Part shown: piece by piece, positions 8,367-17,755 of the stretch
Position numbering within the stretch: the stretch's first letter is position 1
How the letters are laid out: each line of letters begins with the position of its first letter
From: an uncultured Myxococcales bacterium
GTDB lineage: Bacteria; Myxococcota_A; UBA9042
Assembly (NCBI GenBank): GCA_903840165.1
Contig: CAIMEY010000029.1
Coordinates: 62,001 to 126,000 of the forward strand
Direction: 5' to 3'
DNA length: 64,000 nt
Program-made: the position numbers and the translations under genes
Notes under the pieces: generated by a model
Databases searched by the model: none
The model's input: only the letters and a program-made list of their open reading frames with translations
What the model was told of the DNA's origin: nothing

Positions 8367-10583
8367 ATGAAATATCACGCCTTGGCGATCCTATTGATCA
8401 TCCATGTGAGCGCGTGTGGCAGCTCATCGACCCCAGTGACCGTCGATACGAGCAACGTCGCCCTGAGCACCTTCGACACAAGCAGCGGAGACCTAGGGGG
8501 CGTTGGCGACACCCAAGGACTGGATACTTATGATGTAATGGCCGATAGTGGCTCCAGCGTCGACGCGGCAGACAGCAGCACGCCCGTGGAGGAGAGCTGC
8601 GATCCGCTGCAACCTCAAGCATGTACGCTGCCTTGGCCCTCAAACCTCTACTTGAAAGCCGATCCGGCCCGGGTGACGGGCCTTACCCTGACCTTTGCGG
8701 GCGACAGCCTACCGCAGAATATCGCCGGTTCCACTATCGATCCAAAGCCTTATGCCCGACTGGACGGCTATAGTGTGGGCAGTTCTCTGCTGGTGCAGTT
8801 TCCTAATGTAGATATCAGCAGTCTAGCTCAGCAGACCAGTATTGAGTTGTCCTTGCAGCCCACTGCCAGCCTCTTGTGGCTGGAGGTCGACCCATCTGGC
8901 AAGATCGTCAGGCAAATCCCCTATTTCGTCGAACTCGACCAGAGGCCCAACGCCCCGAGCCAGCCGGGTACCGGCGACCTCGTCAAGATCGACCCGGCGA
9001 CGCAGGTGCTTGTGGTGCGGCCAGCCACAATTTTGGAGTACAACACTCGGTATGTCATAGGTTTTCGCAATTTGAAGAACACGCTCGCCCAGCCCATCGC
9101 GCGATCTCCCGCCTTTGAAGCGCTGGTCGCTGGCACAGCAACGGGCAATTTAGCCAAGCGCCAAGCGCAGTTCAATGACATCTTTGCCGTGTTGGCGCAG
9201 GCCGGCATGGACAAGACGACCCTGACCTTGGCTTGGGACTTCCATACCGAAAGTTCAGCGGCGATCCATAATCAAGTTGTGGCGTTGCGCGACACGTCGC
9301 TGGCTGTCGTCGGTACAAAGGGGCCGACCATCACCGTCACCGGCGTCAAGACCTACGCGCTGAGCGAAAAAGACGGCCAGGACATGGCCTTTGACGTCAC
9401 GGGCACGGTGCATGTGCCGTCCTTTGTGCACGCCGTGGATGTCGGCAGCGGCGCTACAGGCTGGCGATGGAATCTCAATGCCCAAGGACAGTTCGAGCAG
9501 AATGGCTACCGCGACGCGCCGTTTTGGCTGCGGGTACCGAGATCCTGCCTAGGTGGTCAAAATGCCTGCGATCTCTTGCAGTACGGCCACGGCCTCAACG
9601 GTTCAGGCACGGAGATCTTCTCGCACTGGGTGGCGCCCAACGCCAATCAGCGACACCTGATCTACTTTGCCAGCGACATGATCGGCATGGCCGAGCAGGA
9701 TGTAGCGACGATCTTTATGCTTTTCAACAATATGACCAACTGGCCCTGCCTGCCGGAAAGGGTGAGTCAGGGCCTGGTGGAACACATCCTGATTAGCCGG
9801 GCGATGCAGCAGCAGGCGGCGGGCCTGCAGGCACTGGTGGACAACGGCGTAAAACTTACTGGAAATATGTACTATTCAGGCAATTCTCAGGGAGGCATCT
9901 ACGGTCAATCGCTGCTGGCGCTGCAGACGGAAATCACCCGCGCCCATGTCGGCCAGCCGGGCCTGTTCTACTCGATGCTCCTAGAGAGATCCGCGGATTT
10001 TAACGACTATCTGCCGTTCTTCCAGGGCGCCTACCCCGCGCGGGTGGACCAAGTCGTCATGCTGGCGGTGCTGCAATTGCTGTGGGACCAAGTCGATCCA
10101 GGCACTTACGTGCGGCACATGAGCAAGGATCTGTTTGCCGGGACGCCGGCCCACACGGCATTGGCGGTCCTGCATCCCGGTGATTTTCAAGTGGATCCCG
10201 TGACCGAAGAAATGTCGCTACGCGCTGGCGTGTATCAACTGATGGCGCACTACGGCCATACCGTCGTTGGCGTAAGCGAACAGCCTTATCCTCAAACGAA
10301 ATCAGCGCTTCTGTCCATTGATTTTGGCAATCCTTGGGCCCATGCCGGCAACGTGCCCGCCGGTCCGAGCGCGGGGCAACTGTGCGGGGACCCTGGACAG
10401 GATGGCGGGGCGTGTCTGGGGACGGCCCTTTGTGATCCAAAGCAAAATTGGGGTGTTTGCGACCTTGACGACCCGCACGATCGCGCCCATGGCCTCGCAG
10501 CCCACAATGACCAGATGGTTCATTTCTTCCATACCGGCGAAATCGCAGACTTTTGTGGAGGAGATGGCTGCCAGCCTCAGTAG
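8367..10583 (+). CDS. Large lipoprotein, probable alpha/beta-hydrolase (lipase-like)
   Basis: A 738 aa lipoprotein. ATG 8367 gives MKYHALAILLIIHVSACGSS, a signal peptide with lipobox VSAC; the track start 8325 adds 14 unlikely residues. An acidic Ser/Asp/Thr-rich linker follows (about 20-85). The body resembles large bacterial lipases with a beta-rich N-terminal domain (CTLPWPSNLYLKADPARVTG) and a later hydrolase core with a nucleophile-elbow-like motif (YYSGNSQGGIYGQSLLALQ) and a late histidine (LAAHNDQMVHFFHTG). A cysteine-rich loop precedes the end (QLCGDPGQDGGACLGTALCD). Probably surface-anchored and acting on esters, but no substrate can be named. It is a single-gene unit 69 nt after the methyltransferase. 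Confidence 0.75.
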   Translation: MKYHALAILLIIHVSACGSSSTPVTVDTSNVALSTFDTSSGDLGGVGDTQGLDTYDVMADSGSSVDAADSSTPVEESCDPLQPQACTLPWPSNLYLKADPARVTGLTLTFAGDSLPQNIAGSTIDPKPYARLDGYSVGSSLLVQFPNVDISSLAQQTSIELSLQPTASLLWLEVDPSGKIVRQIPYFVELDQRPNAPSQPGTGDLVKIDPATQVLVVRPATILEYNTRYVIGFRNLKNTLAQPIARSPAFEALVAGTATGNLAKRQAQFNDIFAVLAQAGMDKTTLTLAWDFHTESSAAIHNQVVALRDTSLAVVGTKGPTITVTGVKTYALSEKDGQDMAFDVTGTVHVPSFVHAVDVGSGATGWRWNLNAQGQFEQNGYRDAPFWLRVPRSCLGGQNACDLLQYGHGLNGSGTEIFSHWVAPNANQRHLIYFASDMIGMAEQDVATIFMLFNNMTNWPCLPERVSQGLVEHILISRAMQQQAAGLQALVDNGVKLTGNMYYSGNSQGGIYGQSLLALQTEITRAHVGQPGLFYSMLLERSADFNDYLPFFQGAYPARVDQVVMLAVLQLLWDQVDPGTYVRHMSKDLFAGTPAHTALAVLHPGDFQVDPVTEEMSLRAGVYQLMAHYGHTVVGVSEQPYPQTKSALLSIDFGNPWAHAGNVPAGPSAGQLCGDPGQDGGACLGTALCDPKQNWGVCDLDDPHDRAHGLAAHNDQMVHFFHTGEIADFCGGDGCQPQ

Positions 10584-10835
10584 CCGCTGGGGCGGACCGC
10601 GCAACAGGCGCAGGGTGACATGAACGGACCTTGACGACGCAGGTCGCCGTCCTACCTTGGGCTCGCTGCTTTGTGGAACGGCTCTGCTGCCTCTGGGAAA
10701 ATTACCTGGAGAATCGACAGATTGGCTTGACCAGGGGCAGCGCGACTCGCACTGCGCACATGTTGCGGAACCGACAACCTCCGATGCTTTGGCATCCAAT
10801 GGCGCCGATTGCGCCACCCAGACAGGAGTTTCCCT

Positions 10836-11126
10836 ATGAGTATTCGCCCCTTGTATGACAATATCCTTGTCCAGCGCGCCGACGCAGAAGAGAAGACCAC
10901 GGGCGGCCTGTTTCTGCCCTCCGCGGCTCAGGAAAAGCAGGTATTCGGCTTCGTCAAAGCGGTCGGCAAGGGCAAATTGCTCAAGGATGGCGGCACGCGC
11001 GAACCCACGGTCAAGGTCGGCGACAAAGTCCTGCTGGCCAAATGGGGCGGCAATGAGATCAAGTTTGAAGGCACGGACTACCTGATCCTCAAGGAAAGCG
11101 AGCTGTTGGCCATCATCAACGACTAG
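10836..11126 (+). CDS. groS: Co-chaperonin GroES
   Basis: The heptameric GroES cap of the GroEL chaperonin, 96 aa as usual. SIRPLYDNILVQRADAEEKT is the family N-terminus, GGLFLPSAAQEKQ the mobile-loop region, and VKVGDKVLLAKWGGNEIK with DYLILKESELLAII the C-terminal barrel. ATG 10836 sits after a good ribosome-binding site (ACAGGAGTTTCCCT); the track start at 10809 adds nine non-family residues. It is followed after 57 nt by groL. No CIRCE inverted repeat was found in the 252 nt upstream, so HrcA control is not supported. Confidence 0.98.
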   Translation: MSIRPLYDNILVQRADAEEKTTGGLFLPSAAQEKQVFGFVKAVGKGKLLKDGGTREPTVKVGDKVLLAKWGGNEIKFEGTDYLILKESELLAIIND

Positions 11127-11171
11127 TTCTTTTGCCGATCGCATCGCAGACCCGCTATCAACCGATTTTGA

Positions 11172-12772
<1,601 letters not shown>

Positions 12773-12773
<1 letters not shown>

Positions 12774-13498
12774 TGACATCTGCGTCGAAAAATCGTCCGG
12801 CAACTGGGGATTCAGTTGCGCACAATGGCCAAAGCACAGCGGCGGCGGATTCGGCTTCGGTCGATCCGTCCGCCGCTGCAGCGAGCGATCAAGCGCCTGC
12901 CGATCAGGGGCCGGACGTTCAATCCCAGGCAGACGCTACTGGTTGCGCGGCCGGTGCCAAGGTTGAACCCATGCCGACCAAGGCTGACCTGGACACCCTG
13001 CGCAAGAAGCTGGCCGATCGAGATGCTGAAGTCGCGCAACTGCAAGACCAGACTCGACATTATGCCCAGTCCTATGACAAGGCGCGCGCTGAGTTCGCGT
13101 CGGCACGCGAGCGTATGCAACGGGAAAACGAGCGCAGCCAGAAACGCGAACAAGCCAAGTTGGTGACGTCACTGCTCGATGTGCTTGATTCCTTGGATCG
13201 ATCACTGGAAAGTGTCAAGAACCAGCCGCCCGGACAGCCTTTCGTCGACGGCGTGCACATGATCCGCGGGCAGTTCAATCAGGCGCTGCAACAACTCGGG
13301 CTGCAACGATTTGATGGCCTGGGCGAGACCTTCGACCCCGCGCGACACCAAGCCGTCACGGTCATGCCCGTGCCTGACGCCGCGCAACACGATAAAGTGG
13401 TGCACAGCGTGTCGTCTGGGGCCCTGGTTGGCGACGAAGTTCTGCGACCAGCCAGTGTGGTTGTAGGCAAATTTACAGGCGATTCTCCGGTTCACTAA
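12773..13498 (+). CDS. grpE: Nucleotide exchange factor GrpE
   Basis: GrpE releases ADP from DnaK. The 241 aa protein has a long disordered Ala/Gln/Asp-rich N-terminus (about 1-65), a long coiled coil (LRKKLADRDAEVAQLQDQTR through ENERSQKREQAKLVTSLLDV) and the C-terminal beta domain with VHMIRGQFNQALQQLGLQRF, GETFDPARHQAVTVM and LRPASVVVGKF. The GTG start uses the last base of the groL stop (TAGTG). GrpE usually maps next to dnaK or hrcA; here it is coupled to groS-groL, a less common arrangement. The N-terminal extension is longer than usual. Confidence 0.95.
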
Positions 13499-13775
13499 TC
13501 AGGACTCAGACCTAAGGTCTCGGCCTCCGGTGGCCTATGTCCACGGTCAGCGACTTGCGACCGCGGCAGAGCCTTGTACCCTCCTGTTGCGGCTGGCGCC
13601 GGCGCGTCATGCAACGGGCGTTTTGGCCCGACCCGCGGGTCTCCCTGGCTCGGTGTCAGAGACCGGCAAGGCGGGCTTTGGCCTGCCCAACCTGAAGAAT
13701 TATTGCTATTTTCCGCCGATTCAACAACCTGTAGCCGATGTGGTCGCCTGCGAATTGCATCTGCGAGCCAAGCCC
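13499..13775. other. 277-nt intergenic region before the aldo/keto reductase
   Basis: The track extends the next ORF through this region to GTG 13530, but the encoded residues do not resemble the reductase N-terminus. Just after grpE there is a small perfect hairpin, AGACC-TAA-GGTCT at 13508-13520, without a T-run, so a terminator is only a weak possibility. Nothing else was seen. Confidence 0.35.
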
Positions 13776-14927
13776 ATGGTGTCCGAACTCGTCAGCCAGC
13801 GTCCTTTCGCCACCGAAGCGGGAACGGCTCGGTTTGTCCAACGTCATGGCGCAGTTCGCCATGCTGAGTCGTACCGTCATGTCGGTCACTTGCACCTGAG
13901 CACCCTTGGGATTGGCACCTATCTTGGGGCGGCGGATGACCAAACGGACGCAGCCTACCGCGAGGCCATCGTCGATGCCGTGCGCCGAGGCGTCAATATC
14001 ATTGATACTGCTAGCAATTACCGTAACCAACGTTCGGAGCGAGTCGTCGGCCAGGCCCTAGGCGATCTGACCCAAGCTGGCACCATCTACCGCAGTGAAG
14101 TGCTGGTTGCCTCAAAAGTTGGCTTTGTTTCCTTGCCTTGCACGCCCGAAGGTGACCCCCGGGCCCTGCTTCACGCCCAGACGATTGGCCGTGGCCTATG
14201 CCAACCGGATGAACTTGTGGCGCATTGTCATTGCATTTCAGCCGATTACATCACCGCTACGTTGCAGCAGAGTCGGTCCAACCTGGGCCTAGAGACCCTG
14301 GACGTCTACTACATTCATAACCCCGAGACGCAGTTGCAGTTTTTGGAGCGGCAGGTCGTCGAAGACCGGTTGCGGCAGGCCTTCGTTGCCTTGGAAGCCG
14401 CCGCCGATCGCGGGGAGATCCGCGTATATGGCCTAGCCACCTGGAGCGCGCTGCGGGCGCGGCCTGAAGAACGCGATTGGCTGAGTTTACAGCGAATTGT
14501 CCAGCTCGCGGAAGAGGTGGCTGGCCCGAGGCATCGCATGCGCGCGGTGCAATTGCCGCTAAGCCTGACGATGCCCGAAGCCGTGATTCGCAACAATCAA
14601 CCCGTTGGCAATGAATGGGTTTCTGCCATCGAGGCCGCCCAGCGCCTAGGCCTAGTGGTCTTCGCCAGCGGCAGCCTGCAACAGGGTCGCCTCAGCCGAA
14701 ATTGCACGTTACCCTATGAATTAATTCAAGTCCCCTCGCACATGAGTCAACCAGCGGCGCGGGCTCTGCAGTTTGCCCGTAGTGTTCAGGGCGTGACATC
14801 GGCCGTGGTGGGCATGGCGCAAACAGCTCATGTTGTTGATAATTTGCAGCTGCTGGACCACCCACGCGCGGACTCAGCGTGGCTGCAAGCGGTCATTGCT
14901 CACACGCAGAGCCGGGGCTGCGCTTAA
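13776..14927 (+). CDS. Aldo/keto reductase family protein
   Basis: A cytoplasmic (beta/alpha)8 NAD(P)H-dependent oxidoreductase. ATG 13776 gives 383 aa starting MVSELVSQRPFAT; the track start at 13530 adds 82 unrelated residues. Family marks are LSTLGIGTYLGAADDQTDAA, the catalytic DTASNYRNQRSERVVGQAL (Asp, Tyr), the catalytic Lys in VLVASKVGF, the His in LDVYYIHNPETQ, and a C-terminal cofactor-binding stretch (VTSAVVGMAQTAHVVDNLQLL). It is longer than the usual 280-330 aa, mostly through a central insertion. The substrate is unknown. The next small gene starts on the last base of its stop codon (TAATG), so the two are coupled. Confidence 0.92.
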   Translation: MVSELVSQRPFATEAGTARFVQRHGAVRHAESYRHVGHLHLSTLGIGTYLGAADDQTDAAYREAIVDAVRRGVNIIDTASNYRNQRSERVVGQALGDLTQAGTIYRSEVLVASKVGFVSLPCTPEGDPRALLHAQTIGRGLCQPDELVAHCHCISADYITATLQQSRSNLGLETLDVYYIHNPETQLQFLERQVVEDRLRQAFVALEAAADRGEIRVYGLATWSALRARPEERDWLSLQRIVQLAEEVAGPRHRMRAVQLPLSLTMPEAVIRNNQPVGNEWVSAIEAAQRLGLVVFASGSLQQGRLSRNCTLPYELIQVPSHMSQPAARALQFARSVQGVTSAVVGMAQTAHVVDNLQLLDHPRADSAWLQAVIAHTQSRGCA

Positions 14928-15205
14928 TGTATGCCTTTACATACGCTGACTTGTCCGATGGAACGCGGGTCTTGATTGCAGCGGTGCAGGCCGATGGCCA
15001 AGTGCGGGTGTCTGCTGATCAGGTAGCCGAATTGGGCGGGCCGACTGAATTAACAGGGGAAATTGTTGAGCGCAGCGGTCATCGTTGGCCGTGTGCAGCG
15101 GCGCCAGTCGGGCAAGGCTATCGAATTGCGTTTGAATTGGCCGGAGACCAGTGGGCAGCGGCGCGCTTTGAGGCGCGATGGCCCTGTGCAAAAACGCCAA
15201 CTTGA
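14927..15205 (+). CDS. Small protein of unknown function
   Basis: A 92 aa ORF starting at ATG 14927, overlapping the stop of the aldo/keto reductase gene by one base. It begins MYAFTYADLSDGTRVLIAAV and is mostly beta-type with regular hydrophobic alternation (RIAFELAGDQWAAARFEARW). There is no signal peptide or known motif. The tight coupling is the main reason to think it is real; the track's longer start at 14879 lies inside the reductase gene. Confidence 0.55.
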   Translation: MYAFTYADLSDGTRVLIAAVQADGQVRVSADQVAELGGPTELTGEIVERSGHRWPCAAAPVGQGYRIAFELAGDQWAAARFEARWPCAKTPT

Positions 15206-15253
15206 CGGGCATCCGAAGGCGAAATTCTCCGAATTGGCGAAAATTGGACCGGC

Positions 15254-15547
15254 CTATCGCCGAACTTTACCGTCTTTTCCAAGGCTTCCAAGATTGGCGG
15301 CCGGACCTGTGGCGGCCGGACCTGTGGCGGCCGAACCTGTGGCGGAGGGACCCGTGCTAGGACTGCCAGCGACGCCGCGAGCCTTGTCGATGGTGCCGTC
15401 GATCGCGCGGTTGAACGTGCGGGCAGCTTGCTGTTGAACCTTGGCCTGCTGGCTGAGCATCTTCGATTTCGCTCGTATTTCAACGGAATCGATGCGGCCA
15501 CGAACCAAGCGCATGAAGAAATCTAGGATGGATTCGACGATATTCAT
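15254..15547 (-). CDS. Small helical protein with Gly-Pro-Ala repeat tail, unknown function
   Basis: A 97 aa protein on the minus strand. ATG 15547 (MNIVESILDFFMRLVRGRID) is chosen; GTG 15553 is two codons upstream. Residues 1-60 form an amphipathic/coiled helix (EIRAKSKMLSQQAKVQQQAA). The tail is a degenerate repeat (ATGPAATGPAANLG) encoded by tandem 15-nt units. Its sense is opposite to the neighbouring reductase-linked small gene, and it converges on it with 48 nt between. No function can be proposed. Coding potential is supported by the clean helix pattern. Confidence 0.6.
   Translation of the reverse strand: MNIVESILDFFMRLVRGRIDSVEIRAKSKMLSQQAKVQQQAARTFNRAIDGTIDKARGVAGSPSTGPSATGSAATGPAATGPAANLGSLGKDGKVRR
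15296..15355. repeat. Tandem 15-bp repeat inside a small gene
   Basis: The unit GGCGGCCGGACCTGT occurs twice perfectly (15296-15310 and 15311-15325), then once with one mismatch (15326-15340), then a diverged copy (15341-15355). The unit is a multiple of three, so copy-number change keeps the minus-strand gene in frame and varies its Gly-Pro-Ala-Ala-Thr tail. Confidence 0.85.
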
Positions 15548-15882
15548 ACCCACAAGCTAGCGATGGCACGGACCGCCGTCAACCGCCCAGCGCCGGGGAA
15601 AGTGCGTGGATGCGATGGGCGCCTAGCCTTGCAAGCCTAGGGTTGCAAGCATCGGCAGATGTGGTTAATTTGTCAGAGGAAGCGCAGGGCATCGCCGCTT
15701 GGATTGGGCCCGGGCACCGATGCAACCTCGTCGAACTCCACCTGGCGTAGCCGTCGCGTTGGGGTCTCGGTCATGGACACGAGCAGGGGAAACACTTGAA
15801 TATTGAGCAGCATTTGCCTCAAGACCTGCCAGCGGTGGCCCTTGCGCCACGGTCCGGGCTGTTGGGCAACATCACCGCAAGA
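15548..15882. other. 335-nt divergent intergenic region
   Basis: This separates the minus-strand small gene from the plus-strand lipoprotein gene and should hold both promoters. TTGCAAGC occurs twice in direct orientation, at 15629-15636 and 15643-15650 (14 nt apart), and each copy contains the palindrome TTGCAA. This might be an operator but is unsupported. The TTG start at 15796 in the track is not favoured. Confidence 0.35.
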
Positions 15883-16596
15883 ATGTGGCAAATGGCTTTG
15901 TGGATGCCTATTTGCGCGATCCTCAGTTGCAGGCACGACGCGCCCACCGAGGTGCACGCAGCGCAGGTGGCCACGGTGCCGTGGTACGAGCACAGCCGCT
16001 GGCTGAACCAACAGCAAACCCTGTCACGATCGCTGCAAGAGCGCTTGGATCTCTTGGCAATTCGCGCCGTTCTGCTGCCACCTCCTGGCCGGGCCAAGTT
16101 GAGCGAGCAACTCGGGCACCTGCAGGTGGACGCGGACCGGGCGGCCCTGCTGCTCGATCGGGCGCGGGATACGACCGCGATCGAATGGCCATCTCTACAA
16201 ACCGATACAGAACAGTCACTTGGGCGATTGCGCGACGATGTGCAGACGGTGCAGAACAGCCTGCCGCCCCAAACGCGCGTCGAAGCCCAACTGGCCGTCC
16301 AACACCTGAGCTGGGCAGGTCGGGCTGATCTGGCCGAGGTCGCTCGCGTACGTTTAGTCAGTCTAGACAGGCGGTTGCAGCGCCTTTCCCCGACTCAGGC
16401 CATGCCCAAGCAAGGAGAGGACACGCAGTTGGCCCAGTTGCGCGACACGGCAAGGGCCAACTTGACCGGGGCCGCCGATGTGGACTCCGACCACTGGGAG
16501 CTGTGGAAAGCCAGTATTCGTTCGCAGTTAGACCGCTTTGAAGACGCTGTCGTCGATGCCGAGCAGGCCCCGCAATCACGCCTGCAGCCGCGCTAG
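15883..16596 (+). CDS. Probable lipoprotein with helical body, unknown function
   Basis: From ATG 15883 (or 15892) the N-terminus reads MWQMALWMPICAILSCRHDA, a short signal with lipobox ILSC. The remaining 200 residues are almost entirely helical with heptad-like leucines (LNQQQTLSRSLQERLDLLAI, LGRLRDDVQTVQNSLPPQT, IRSQLDRFEDAVVDAEQA), suggesting a coiled-coil envelope protein. The track start TTG 15796 is unlikely because the lipobox would then lie 49 residues in. It converges on gshB with 42 nt between. No family recognised. Confidence 0.65.
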   Translation: MWQMALWMPICAILSCRHDAPTEVHAAQVATVPWYEHSRWLNQQQTLSRSLQERLDLLAIRAVLLPPPGRAKLSEQLGHLQVDADRAALLLDRARDTTAIEWPSLQTDTEQSLGRLRDDVQTVQNSLPPQTRVEAQLAVQHLSWAGRADLAEVARVRLVSLDRRLQRLSPTQAMPKQGEDTQLAQLRDTARANLTGAADVDSDHWELWKASIRSQLDRFEDAVVDAEQAPQSRLQPR

Positions 16597-16638
16597 CCCC
16601 CAGTGTCGATCGATCTAAGCGCTTGTCTTTGTGACTTA

Positions 16639-17571
16639 TCAGGCCAGGGCTGCGTCCAGCAGCGCCTGTGCAATATCGGGTCCGCCCAGGTCGCGAATCT
16701 CCTGAATCCCCGTGGGACTGGTGACATTGATTTCGGTTAGTTTTTCACCGATTAGGTCAATGCCCACAAACACGTGCCCCGCAGCTTTCAAGTCTGGACC
16801 CAGGACGTCGCAAACCTTTTGCTCTGCGGGCGTCAGTGGTTTGAGTTCAACGGTCGCGCCAATGTGGATGTTGCCGCGCAGATCGTCGGCCGGCGGAATC
16901 CGCAGCAGTCCGGCCAAGGCGATGCCGTTGACCAAGATCACGCGCTTGTCGCCCAAAACGACTTCGGGCAAGTACGCTTGCACCAAAACAAATTGCTTGC
17001 CACCAGCCGTCGAAATTTCGATCAGGGAGCGGCTGTTCTTATCCCCTGGGTGCAGGGCGACGATGCCGGCTCCACCAGAAAAAGCCAGTGGTTTGACGAC
17101 GATAGACCCACCCACCTCGGCCTGAAAACGCCGAATCTCATCCATGTCGCGGGTGAGCAAGGAAGGGGGCGCCAACTGCGGGTAATGCAAGATGGAACAC
17201 TTCTCGTTCCAACTGCGCAGGGCTTCGGGGCGACTCAGAACCCGCGTCTTTTCTGGAGCTAGATCAAGCACATAGGTCGCCGCAATGTACTGCATGTCAA
17301 AGGGTGGATCCTTGCGCATCCACACCACGTCAAAGTGCCCCAAGGGCTGGCTTTGCACCGGACCAAAGTGCACGTGATCGCCGCGCAACGCCTGGACTCG
17401 GGTGGGGCGACAACGGGCAAAGCCTTGGCCAGATTGAGCAAAGAGTCCATCGGTGTCACAGGACCAAACGGCATGGCCGCGACCCTGAGCCGCGAGCATC
17501 AGCGCAAACGAGGAATCTTTTGTAATATCAATAGGCCCAAAGGGATCGACGACAAAGAGATGGCTGGGCAT
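16639..17571 (-). CDS. gshB: Glutathione synthetase
   Basis: GshB joins gamma-glutamylcysteine to glycine with ATP in the cytoplasm. The 310 aa protein matches the bacterial ATP-grasp enzyme throughout: VVDPFGPIDITKDSSFALML, VWMRKDPPFDMQYIAATYVL, the ATP-grasp lysine region GGSIVVKPLAFSGGAGIVAL, LPEVVLGDKRVILVNG and the Mg-binding C-terminus FVGIDLIGEKLTEINVTSPT. Start ATG 17571 (MPSHLFVVDPFG) corresponds to the E. coli start; the track's 17763 start adds 64 unrelated residues. It is transcribed divergently from the giant DUF3857 gene 184 nt away. No gshA was seen in the window. Confidence 0.96.
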   Translation of the reverse strand: MPSHLFVVDPFGPIDITKDSSFALMLAAQGRGHAVWSCDTDGLFAQSGQGFARCRPTRVQALRGDHVHFGPVQSQPLGHFDVVWMRKDPPFDMQYIAATYVLDLAPEKTRVLSRPEALRSWNEKCSILHYPQLAPPSLLTRDMDEIRRFQAEVGGSIVVKPLAFSGGAGIVALHPGDKNSRSLIEISTAGGKQFVLVQAYLPEVVLGDKRVILVNGIALAGLLRIPPADDLRGNIHIGATVELKPLTPAEQKVCDVLGPDLKAAGHVFVGIDLIGEKLTEINVTSPTGIQEIRDLGGPDIAQALLDAALA

Positions 17572-17755
17572 GAACGGCTCCGACAGCAAGGTCTGCGCCA
17601 AGCGAGGCGCCACGGGGTGGCCAAAGGTAGGACAACCGTCCGCACCCGGCAACCGGACGCTGGGCAAATGCGCACGGCGGTTGGCACATCGCCGCAATTG
17701 GCAGCAGCGCAGGGGGCATTGTATGGTCCACAGCAGACCAAGGGCGAGGGCGAGG

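Noticed and set aside
10302-11144. 280 aa minus-strand ORF spanning the hydrolase gene end and groS
   Set aside because: It covers two confident plus-strand genes and the intergenic region, with no recognisable protein.
15296-15355. Possible CRISPR array or phage attachment site
   Set aside because: Units are only 15 nt, directly adjacent without spacers, and lie in frame within a coding sequence.
15629-15650. TTGCAAGC direct repeat as an operator
   Set aside because: Two short copies alone are too weak; kept only as a note in the intergenic entry.
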